62,841 nt of DNA from Pseudomonadota bacterium (GTDB lineage: Bacteria > Pseudomonadota > Gammaproteobacteria > Burkholderiales > Burkholderiaceae_C): the NCBI GenBank assembly GCA_021846965.1, contig JAJZWA010000015.1, forward strand, positions 1 to 62,841, read 5' to 3'. This document shows positions 35,341 to 44,045 of the stretch, piece by piece. Positions within the stretch are counted from its first letter, which is position 1. Every line of letters begins with the position of its first letter. A program made the translations under genes and the position numbers. The notes beneath the pieces are model-generated. The model had not been told where the DNA came from. It ran no database searches and saw only the letters and a list, made by a program, of their open reading frames with translations.

Positions 35341-35979
35341 TCAGGCACCTGCCGGCGTGGGTGGAGCGGCGAGCAGCCGCAGGCAACCATCGACCACCGC
35401 GGCGTGGTGCTGCGCTGAGCCGGCACCAGGGTCGCCCGCGGCGAAGGGCGCGCGTATGGCAGCCTGCATGGAGCGCAGCGCCAGGCCGGCCTCCAGCGGC
35501 GTGAGCTGGCGCAGGCTGGCGCTGCGGTTCCTGCGCAGCGCTTCCAGCAGCGGGTGGATGAGTCGTTCCAGCGGGCCTTCGATGTCGATGTGACTGGAAG
35601 CATGCTTGAGCTGCAGGCGCAGCACGTGGGCCAGCACCTTGCGGGGTGGGCGGCGCCAGGCCTCGAACACGGGGTCGACCAGACCTTCGATGAGCGGTCG
35701 CGCCTGCAGGTCGGCGGGGGCTTCGCGCAGCGAGGCCGCGAGCTGCTCGAGCAGCGTGGCCCGGCGTCTTTCGAACATCGCGACCAACAAGCCTTCCACG
35801 CTGGGGAAATGGTGGTATAGCGCACCCACCGAGTAGCCGGAGCGCGCGCTGATGCCGCGTGCGCTGAGTTCTCGCGGATTGTCGTCCACGCTGAGTTCGC
35901 TGACGGCCTGGAACAGATCCTCGCGGGTCTTGTGCGAGCGTCGGCGGACTGCGATCGAGGGTTGCGCGTCGTGCGGCAT
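35341..35979 (-). CDS. TetR-family transcriptional regulator
   Basis: 212 residues taking MPHDAQPS (ATG at 35979) as start; the frame is open for 47 more codons upstream, rich in Pro/Ser/Arg and without family character. Helix-turn-helix in ELSARGISARSGYSVGALYHHFPSVEGLL (about 37-66 of this start), then the ligand domain. Lies directly upstream of the nitroreductase on the same strand; a repressor of a detoxification enzyme is the usual pairing. Confidence 0.85.
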   Translation of the reverse strand: MPHDAQPSIAVRRRSHKTREDLFQAVSELSVDDNPRELSARGISARSGYSVGALYHHFPSVEGLLVAMFERRRATLLEQLAASLREAPADLQARPLIEGLVDPVFEAWRRPPRKVLAHVLRLQLKHASSHIDIEGPLERLIHPLLEALRRNRSASLRQLTPLEAGLALRSMQAAIRAPFAAGDPGAGSAQHHAAVVDGCLRLLAAPPTPAGA

Positions 35980-36185
35980 GATGGGCTCGTCCTCGGGGGC
36001 GCCTGGGTGCTCCGAGCGTGAAGCGGGGCTGCTGGAATCCGTTATCGCGGCCATCCGACCGAACATGCTCGACCGGCCGGCCGCGGGCTCGCAGCGCGGC
36101 TGCCACGCCGGGGCCGGCAAAACCGAACATCCCGGATGCCGCGGGCCTCTACATTATCCCGAACCCCGTCCCGCGAGGCCCCCCC

Positions 36186-37154
36186 ATGCGAATCGATCGA
36201 TCCCTGTCCGCGCTGCTCGGCGCGTTGTGCTGTGGCGCACTGAGTGCCTGCGGAGGGGGATCGTCCTCCGCCTCCACGGCCGTCACGCCGGGCAGCGTGT
36301 CCACCACGATCATCACGCTGCAGTCGTCGACCTGGCCCGCGGGGGCCTTGCCGGTAGGCGATGGTCTGCGAAGTCTCACGCCCACCGCCGGTGAGCTCAT
36401 GTCATGCAACACGACTTTCGCCAAGAGCAGCAGCCACGGCGGGCCGTGGATCCAGGGCTCCTACTGGTATCCGGCGCAAAAGCTCGCGGTCCAGGGAGCC
36501 GTGCTGTGGCCGAGCGGGTCGACGAGCATCACCTCGGCCGCCGGCGTGACGCGGATCGTGTCGAACAACCTGCCGACCTCGCCGGTCACGACGGGTGTGT
36601 TTCCGATCCAGCGAACCGATCCGGCCTATCAGTACGACACCAATCCGAATGCCATCACGGCGCAGAGCATCGATCTGGGGCTGCCGGCCAACCCCGTCGT
36701 CGCCGCCAGCCCGACCTGCCTGCCGATGGGAATGATCGGATTCACCACCACGGGGGTGGCGATCTTCAATGCGCTGGACGATGCCGGCAACGACGCCGTG
36801 GCGCACGAGATCCAGGACAGCTGCCAGGGGCATCCCGACGGATCCGGGCAATACCACTATCACGGACCATCCAGCTGCATGCCCAACGTCGACACCTCGG
36901 GGCTCGTGGGCTACGCGCTCGACGGTTTCGGCATCTACGGCGAGAAGGATCTGAGCACGGGCAAGACCCTGCACGACACGGACCTCGACGCCTGCCACGG
37001 CACGACCAGCCCGGTGATGTGGCAGGGACAGCTGGTCGACATGTATCACTACGTGCTCACGCCGGAATACCCTTACACCCTCGGCTGCTTCAAGGGCGTG
37101 CCGGTCGGCCTGTCGTCCAACCAGCAGGCCCAGGTGGCGGCGTTTCCCGGCTGA
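36186..37154 (+). CDS. YHYH-domain lipoprotein
   Basis: 322 residues. Lipoprotein signal with lipobox LSACGGGSSS (Cys near 22). The YHYH motif (GSGQYHYHGPSSCMP, about 220-234) is followed by GLVGYALDGFGIYGEKD and DACHGTT, and the family end VMWQGQLVDMYHYVLTPEYPYTLGCFKG. The histidines suggest metal binding; the function of the family is not established. Probably periplasmic or outer-membrane anchored. Convergent with the acetyltransferase gene. Confidence 0.88.
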   Translation: MRIDRSLSALLGALCCGALSACGGGSSSASTAVTPGSVSTTIITLQSSTWPAGALPVGDGLRSLTPTAGELMSCNTTFAKSSSHGGPWIQGSYWYPAQKLAVQGAVLWPSGSTSITSAAGVTRIVSNNLPTSPVTTGVFPIQRTDPAYQYDTNPNAITAQSIDLGLPANPVVAASPTCLPMGMIGFTTTGVAIFNALDDAGNDAVAHEIQDSCQGHPDGSGQYHYHGPSSCMPNVDTSGLVGYALDGFGIYGEKDLSTGKTLHDTDLDACHGTTSPVMWQGQLVDMYHYVLTPEYPYTLGCFKGVPVGLSSNQQAQVAAFPG

Positions 37155-37170
37155 GCGGACGCGTGTGGGA

Positions 37171-37611
37171 TCAGCCGGCGAGCGCGTGCAGGCTCTGGTC
37201 GCGCTCGAGCAGCCAGGCGCGGGGGTGACGGGTCATGCCGATGCGCTCGTAGTAGCGGTCGGCGGCAGGAGCGGCGAGCAGGATGAGCTTGGCCTTGGGG
37301 CCCAGCTGTGCCCGCGTGGCCTCGATCAGCGCGCGGCCGATGCCCTGGCCCTGCAGGGCGCGTTCCACGGCGAGGTCGCTGAGATAGCAGGCGTAGCTGA
37401 AATCGGTGACGCTGCGCGCGATGCCCACCAGGCGCTCGCCCTGCCAGGCGCTGACCGTGAGGTTGGCGTTGCGCAGCATGCCCTTGATGCATTCGAGGTC
37501 GTCCACCGGGCGGCGCTCGGCCAGCGTGGAGGCGCGCAGCACGCCGAGGAACTGCTCGACGCTGACGGGGGCGTTGACGCGGATGTCGAAGGCGGTGCGG
37601 GAGTCGTTCAT
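37171..37611 (-). CDS. GNAT-family N-acetyltransferase
   Basis: 146 residues. Acetyl-CoA site V-ERALQGQGIGRALIEA (about 81-97; Q/RxxGxG/A = QGQGIG), preceded by ACYLSDLAV and followed by ILLAAPAADRYYERIGM. A single GNAT domain. Acceptor unknown. It sits between the YHYH lipoprotein (convergent) and the amino-acid dehydrogenase (same strand, 70 bp). Confidence 0.87.
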   Translation of the reverse strand: MNDSRTAFDIRVNAPVSVEQFLGVLRASTLAERRPVDDLECIKGMLRNANLTVSAWQGERLVGIARSVTDFSYACYLSDLAVERALQGQGIGRALIEATRAQLGPKAKLILLAAPAADRYYERIGMTRHPRAWLLERDQSLHALAG

Positions 37612-37681
37612 GCGGAGGCGGGAGAGGCGGTGACGGCGAGGCGGGGGGCGGCGAGCTGCGGCCTGGTGGGGCGAGGCCGGC

Positions 37682-38923
37682 TCAGGCGAAGCGCGAAGGC
37701 GCGAAGGGCGCGGGGTCGAGCAGGGGCTGCTGCCCGCACATCATCTCGGCCAGCAGGCGCCCCGTGACCGCGCCCAGCGTGAATCCGTGGTGGGCGTGGC
37801 CGTGCGCCAGCCACAGCCCGGACAGGCGCGGGGCGGGACCGATCAGGGGCATCATGTCGGGGGTGCAGGGGCGCTGGCCCATCCAGGGCACGGGGTCCAG
37901 GCGTTCGCCGAAGTCGAGGAGCTCGCGCGCCCGGGGTTCGACGGCCTCGAGTTGCCGGGGCGTGGGGGGCGCGTCCAGGTGCGCCAGCTCGGCGCCGGTG
38001 GTCAGGCGGATGCCGCGGCGCATGGGGGCCAGCAGGTAGCCGACCTCGGCGTCCAGCACGGGTTGCCCGAGCGGGGTCTCGGCGCGCGGGGCGTAGTGCA
38101 TGTGGTAGCCGCGTTTGACGGCCAGCGGCAGGCGCAGGCCCAGGCGCCGCGTGAGGGGCTGGGCCCAGGGGCCCAGCGCGATCACGGCCTGCGCGGCCTG
38201 GATCTCGCCGCCCTCGGCCTGCACCCGCCAGGCCTCGCGCAGCGTGGCGGCGTCGCCGCGCAGCAGGCTGCCGCCCAGGCGCTGGAACAGGTCTGCGTAG
38301 GCCTGCACCAGGCCTTGGGGATCGGAGCAGGGGACGGGCTGCAGGTAGCGCACGGCGCCGGCCAGGCGCGGGCTGAGGGAGGGCTCGGCGCGCCGCAGGG
38401 CCTCGGCGTCCAGCGCTTCGAAGGGCACGTCGAATTCGCGCCGGCAGTCCTCGGCCGCGCGTACTTCGGCCTGCCACCGCGCGGGGCTGCGGTAGATGCG
38501 CATCCAGCCCGCGGGGCGCAGCAGGTCCTGCGCGCCGGCCTGCGCGGCCAGCGTCTGGTGCTCGTCCAGGCAATGCCGGATCAGCGGCGCGTACTGGCGG
38601 GCGATGGCCATGTGGCGCCGCGGCGCCGAGTTGCGCCAGTAGCTCCACAGGAAAGGCAGCAGCGCGGGAAGGTCGCGGGGGTGGTAGCGCAGCTCGGGGG
38701 CGGTGTTGCGCGCGTAGCGCAGCAGGGTGCCGGTGTCGCGCGGGAAGGCGTAGGGAATGGCGCCTTCGCGCTGGATCAGCCCGGCGTTGCCCATCGAGGT
38801 CTCGCCCCCCGGCTCGCGGCGGTCGACCAGCGCCACCGAGCGACCGCGCTGCTGCAGGTGCAGGGCCACGCAGACGCCGACCATGCCGGCGCCGAGCACG
38901 AGGACATCGAAACGGTTTTGCAT
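37682..38923 (-). CDS. D-amino-acid dehydrogenase-like FAD oxidoreductase
   Basis: 413 residues from ATG at 38923. FAD-binding DVLVLGAGMVGVCVALHLQQRG (about 5-26) and ETSMGNAGLIQREGAIPYAFPRD, typical of DadA, where N-A-G-L follows the flavin site; C-terminal TPDMMPLIGPAPRLSGLWLAHGHAHHGFTLGAVTGRLLAEMM. DadA deaminates D-amino acids at the membrane and feeds electrons to the respiratory chain. It could also use glycine or proline-type substrates. Downstream of it on the same strand is the acetyltransferase; upstream are serine deaminase and threonine aldolase. Confidence 0.88.
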   Translation of the reverse strand: MQNRFDVLVLGAGMVGVCVALHLQQRGRSVALVDRREPGGETSMGNAGLIQREGAIPYAFPRDTGTLLRYARNTAPELRYHPRDLPALLPFLWSYWRNSAPRRHMAIARQYAPLIRHCLDEHQTLAAQAGAQDLLRPAGWMRIYRSPARWQAEVRAAEDCRREFDVPFEALDAEALRRAEPSLSPRLAGAVRYLQPVPCSDPQGLVQAYADLFQRLGGSLLRGDAATLREAWRVQAEGGEIQAAQAVIALGPWAQPLTRRLGLRLPLAVKRGYHMHYAPRAETPLGQPVLDAEVGYLLAPMRRGIRLTTGAELAHLDAPPTPRQLEAVEPRARELLDFGERLDPVPWMGQRPCTPDMMPLIGPAPRLSGLWLAHGHAHHGFTLGAVTGRLLAEMMCGQQPLLDPAPFAPSRFA

Positions 38924-39075
38924 CGGGGGCGCATCGCGGGGAGCGGCGCCATGCCGGCGCCAGCGCACAGCATAGCCGCTGCTGCCCGCCAGGCTGTGCT
39001 ACGCCGCGGCGTGCGCGGGCCAGCGCCGAAACAGGCCGACCCGCAGGCGCGCCGGCGCTCGCCGGCTTCGGTGGC

Positions 39076-40458
<1,383 letters not shown>

Positions 40459-40585
40459 GATGGGGTCCGGAGCGGCCGCACGGGCCGGGGTGGTCTCCAT
40501 CCTAGGCCCGCCGTGGCGCGGCGGGCCCGCCATGGGCCTGCGCGCGTCGTGGGTATCGCGCGGCCCGCGGTGGGCCGGTGCCGGA

Positions 40586-41683
40586 TCAGGCGGCCTGTTC
40601 GCAGGTGGCGGCGAGGTCGGCGGCGAAGGCGTCGACGGTCTGCGGCGTGGTGTCCCAGGCGCACATCAGGCGGCAGCCGCCGCCGGCGATGAACTCGTAG
40701 AACTGCCAGCCGCGCGCGTGCATGGAGTCGATGACCCGGCGCGGCAGCTGGGCGAACACGGCGTTGGCCTGCGGCGGATGCATGACCTGCACTCCGGGCA
40801 GGCCGCGGATGGCTTCGTGCAGGCGCTGGGCCATGGCGTTGGCGTGGCGCGCATTGTGCAGCCAGGTGTCGTTCTCCAGCATGCCCACCCAGGGGGCGGA
40901 GATGAAGCGCATCTTGGAGGCCAGCTGGCCGGCCTGCTTGAGCCGCCAGGCGAAGTCGCGCGAGAGCTCGGGGTCGAAGAACACCACGGCCTCGCCCACC
41001 GGCAGCCCGTTCTTGGTGCCGCCGAAGCACAGCACGTCGACCCCGGCGCGCCAGGTGATCTCCGAGGGGTGCACGTCCAGCGTGGCCACGGCATTGGCGA
41101 AGCGTGCGCCGTCCATGTGCACCTTGAGCTGCCGGCGCTTGGCGATGGCGGCGATGGCGCGCACTTCCTCGACGCTGTAGACGGTGCCGAGCTCGGTGGC
41201 CTGGGTCAGCGAGACCACCTTGGGCTTGGGATAGTGGATGTCGCTGCGCCGGGTGACCAGGTGCTCGATGGCGTCGGGGGTGAGCTTGCCCAGGCGAGCC
41301 GAGGGGCTCTCGCTCTCGCCCACCAGCAGCTTGGATCCGTTGGAGAAGAACTCGGGCCCGCCGCATTCGTCGGTCTCGATATGCGCCACCGGGGAGCACA
41401 CCACGCTGTGGTAGCTCTGGCACATGGCCGCCAGCGCCAGGGAGTTGGCGGCGGTGCCGTTGAACACGTAGTAGACGTCGCAGTCGGTCTGGAACAGCTC
41501 GCGCAGCATGTCGGTGGAACGCTGGGTCCACACGTCGTTGCCGTAGCCGGGCTGGTGGCCGCAGGCATTGGCGTCGAGCAGGGATTGCAGCGCCTGGGGG
41601 CAGATGCCGGCGAGGTTGTCGCTGGCGAAATGCTGGCGGGCTTCGGTCTTCGGGGTGCGCGGGTCGGAGGTGGAGGAGGTCAT
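40586..41683 (-). CDS. ltaE: Threonine aldolase family PLP enzyme
   Basis: 365 residues from ATG at 41683; the frame is open upstream through the next gene but the family start is [17 protein letters not shown] (about 19-35). PLP lysine in [17 protein letters not shown], and [12 protein letters not shown] upstream for the cofactor nitrogen aspartate. It splits threonine to glycine and acetaldehyde. Low- or L-specificity is not readable. 127 bp upstream of sdaA and 20 bp downstream of the AroB-like fusion gene. Confidence 0.9.
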   Translation of the reverse strand: MTSSTSDPRTPKTEARQHFASDNLAGICPQALQSLLDANACGHQPGYGNDVWTQRSTDMLRELFQTDCDVYYVFNGTAANSLALAAMCQSYHSVVCSPVAHIETDECGGPEFFSNGSKLLVGESESPSARLGKLTPDAIEHLVTRRSDIHYPKPKVVSLTQATELGTVYSVEEVRAIAAIAKRRQLKVHMDGARFANAVATLDVHPSEITWRAGVDVLCFGGTKNGLPVGEAVVFFDPELSRDFAWRLKQAGQLASKMRFISAPWVGMLENDTWLHNARHANAMAQRLHEAIRGLPGVQVMHPPQANAVFAQLPRRVIDSMHARGWQFYEFIAGGGCRLMCAWDTTPQTVDAFAADLAATCEQAA

Positions 41684-41703
41684 GGGCTTGGGGAGGCGGT
41701 GTC

Positions 41704-42684
41704 TCAGCCGCTGCTGAGCGCGCCGGCCTTGTCCAGCGCCTCGAGCACCGCGCTGGGCGGCACGCGGCGCACCTGGGGACGGGCGACGTCTTCCAGCAGC
41801 ACGAGTTCGAGCATACCTTGCGGGCCGGAGCGGTCCACGGGCAGCAGATCCAGCCAGCGGGCGGCGGCCACCCGCGGCAGGCGGGTGGGCAGGCCGGCGC
41901 GCACCAGCACGTCGCGCAGGCGCGCGGCGCTGGTGGGGCTTTGCACCCCGAGGTCCTCGCCCAGCGCGGTGGCCATCCACATGCCCAGCCCGACCGTCTC
42001 GCCGTGCAGGTACTGGCCGTAACCGACCAGGGACTCGATGACCCCGCCCAGGCGGGCGCCGAAGCTCAGCGGCGAGGGCGCGCGCTGGAGCTGGCGGTCC
42101 TGGGCCTCGATCTGGGCGCGCAACTCGGGAAAGCGCTGCACGGCGTGGGCCACGGCGGAGGATTCGCGGGCGCGCAGCGCATCGAGCTGGCTTTCCAGCC
42201 AGGCGAAGAATTCGGCGTCGCCCACCGCGGCGCATTTGATGATCTCGGCCAGTCCGGCCGAGACCTCGCGGGGCGATTCCTGCTGGGCCTGCAGCATGGC
42301 GCGCACGCCCTGGCCCAGGCGCGCGAAGGCCGAAGGGCGTCGGCCCTGCGGCGCGGCGCCCGCATCGGCGGGAGCGGGAGTCGGAGTGGGAGCGGGAGCG
42401 GGAGCGGAAGCGGGAGGCTCGAAGCCGGCCGGCGCCGCGGGGGCGGAGGGCGCCTGCGCAGGGGGCATGGCGCCCGCGGAGATCGCCGCGATCAGCCCGA
42501 GTTCGCGCAACTGCTCGAAGGAGCCGGGCGTGAGATCGGGGGAGCTGAGCATGGACAGCAGCGCTTCGTCGCTGCGCTGGCCGTCGATGAGCAGCAGCAG
42601 GTTGCGCATGGGCCTGCTCAGCGGGGGCTGGCGGGTGCTCAGGGCCTGGCGTCCGTTGTCGGTCTTGCGGTAGGTCTGGGGCAT
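41704..42684 (-). CDS. Fusion protein: small N-terminal domain plus degenerate AroB C-terminal domain
   Basis: 326 residues. Residues 1-70 (MPQTYRKTDNGRQALSTR, RNLLLLIDGQRSDEALL, LTPGSFEQLRELGLIAAI) form a small domain I recognise only as a short, probably winged-helix-like module of this bacterial group. A Pro/Ala linker (71-115) follows. Residues 137-320 align with the C-terminal half of 3-dehydroquinate synthase: SAGLAEIIKCAAVGDAEFFAWLE, VGYGQYLHGETVGLGM, LRDVLVRAGLPTRLP. The NAD-binding half is absent. Of the three metal ligands, E147 and H227 are kept but the GHTFGH histidine is A210 with the expected 17-residue spacing to H227. So it cannot be a dehydroquinate synthase; role unknown, possibly regulatory. 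Confidence 0.8.
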   Translation of the reverse strand: MPQTYRKTDNGRQALSTRQPPLSRPMRNLLLLIDGQRSDEALLSMLSSPDLTPGSFEQLRELGLIAAISAGAMPPAQAPSAPAAPAGFEPPASAPAPAPTPTPAPADAGAAPQGRRPSAFARLGQGVRAMLQAQQESPREVSAGLAEIIKCAAVGDAEFFAWLESQLDALRARESSAVAHAVQRFPELRAQIEAQDRQLQRAPSPLSFGARLGGVIESLVGYGQYLHGETVGLGMWMATALGEDLGVQSPTSAARLRDVLVRAGLPTRLPRVAAARWLDLLPVDRSGPQGMLELVLLEDVARPQVRRVPPSAVLEALDKAGALSSG

Positions 42685-42832
42685 GCGGCGTCCGGCAGTC
42701 GCGGGAAGGGGCTGGCTCCGGGCCCGGGGCCGGAGCATGGTGCAAACCCTAACGGGGCCTCCGGGTCCGAGGCACCGGGGAAATCCGGATTGTGTCGTAT
42801 TCCCGACGCAATCGGCGGCATTCTTGCGGGTT

Positions 42833-43531
42833 TCAGAATTTTTCCACCCAGGGGCGCAGCTCGATCTCCCAGCTCCAGGCGCTGCGTTCCTGGCGGATCA
42901 GGTGCAGATAGCTGCGCGCGATGGCCGCGGGGTCGAGCTGCCCGTCGGGCTGCGCGGGGGGCGTGCGATCGGGATGGGCGATGCCGCCATCGATGATCAC
43001 GTGGGCCACGTGCACGCCCTGGGGCGCGAGCTCGCGCGCCAGCGCCTGTGCCAGCCCGCGCAGCGCGAACTTGCCCATGGCGAAGGCGCTGGAGCCGGGG
43101 AAGCCCTTGACGCTGGCCGAGGCCCCGGTGAACAGCAGGCTGCCGTGGCCGCGCGCCAGCATGCGCCGCGCGGCCTGCTGCGCCACCAGCATCGCGCCAT
43201 GCGCGTTGACCTGCAGGGTCTGCAGCACCTGCGCGGGGTCGAGGTCGGTGATGGCGCCTCGCAGACGGGCGCCGGCGTTGTACACGACCACCTCGGGCCC
43301 GCCGGGATGCTCGTGGTCCAGCAGGGAGAACAGCGCGTCGACATCGCCGGCGCGCGTGGCATCGCAGTGCAGGGCGAGGGCGCCGAGTTGCCGCGCCTGT
43401 TCGCGCAGGCGCTCGGGGCGGCGCGAGGCGAGGGCCACGCGCATGCCGCCTTCCTCGGCGAAGCAGCGCGCCAGCGCGGCGCTGAGGCCGTCACCGACTC
43501 CGACGATCAAGGCCAGGGGGCGTGGTTCCAT
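42833..43531 (-). CDS. Atypical short-chain dehydrogenase
   Basis: 232 residues from ATG at 43531, behind an AGGAGCTAGCG site. Rossmann loop IVGVGDGLSAALAR (about 8-21), CDAT, VVVYNAGA, and LLFTGASASVKGFPGSSAFAMGKFALRGLAQAL. The catalytic YxxxK reads FAMGK, so the tyrosine is phenylalanine while the lysine is retained. Related proteins with this change exist in these bacteria. Could be inactive or act without the tyrosine. The 148 bp before the AroB-like gene show nothing else. Confidence 0.82.
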   Translation of the reverse strand: MEPRPLALIVGVGDGLSAALARCFAEEGGMRVALASRRPERLREQARQLGALALHCDATRAGDVDALFSLLDHEHPGGPEVVVYNAGARLRGAITDLDPAQVLQTLQVNAHGAMLVAQQAARRMLARGHGSLLFTGASASVKGFPGSSAFAMGKFALRGLAQALARELAPQGVHVAHVIIDGGIAHPDRTPPAQPDGQLDPAAIARSYLHLIRQERSAWSWEIELRPWVEKF

Positions 43532-43732
43532 CGCTAGCTCCTGCGCAGGCAAAGCGCCATGGACCTGCAATGTAACGCGCGGGGCTTGCGCGGTGCGCCC
43601 CTGAGGGGGCGCCGGCGTGCTTGATGCGGGTCAAGGGCGCCCCGGGCGCTGCGCGGCATCATGCAGGACATGGCGCAAAGCCGCCCGCGGCGCCTGCAAG
43701 GGCGCGGGGTCCACCACCAGGAGAATTCGCCG

Positions 43733-43990
43733 ATGACTGCTTCCTCCCACCCGCAAGGCCCGGCCACGGCATCGGCGATCCGTGCTATCGTGGGCCCGCT
43801 GGATGATCGCGCGGTGCTCGAGATCCTCGCGCTCGGCGCGTCCGAGGCCGAGGTGCTGCAGGCCTGCGCGTGGCGTGATGCGCGGGCCTCGCGCGCGGTG
43901 CCGGGCGAGTACGAGTTGCACGGAGCCGCCGCCCGGGTGTTCGAGGTGCTGGAACGCGAGGAGTTGCCGCCCGAGGCGGACCGCGCCTGA
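43733..43990 (+). CDS. Small conserved-type hypothetical protein
   Basis: 85 residues from ATG at 43733, which has a good AGGAG site 9 bp upstream (the frame is open 24 codons further). Central part AIRAIVGPLDDRAVLEILALGASEAEVLQACAW and ELHGAAARVFEVLEREELPPEA look like a compact helical protein. Family not recognised. 55 bp upstream of the LonB-like protease, so possibly an operon partner. Confidence 0.6.
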   Translation: MTASSHPQGPATASAIRAIVGPLDDRAVLEILALGASEAEVLQACAWRDARASRAVPGEYELHGAAARVFEVLEREELPPEADRA

Positions 43991-44045
43991 GCCCCGCACC
44001 GCGCCCGACGTGGCGCCGTGCAACGAACAACAAGGAGCCGCCTCG

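Noticed and set aside
36121..36185. TetR gene start placed at 36120
   Set aside because: The upstream 47 codons are Pro/Ser/Arg-rich and would remove the promoter space shared with the divergent lipoprotein; the start at 35979 fits TetR lengths better.
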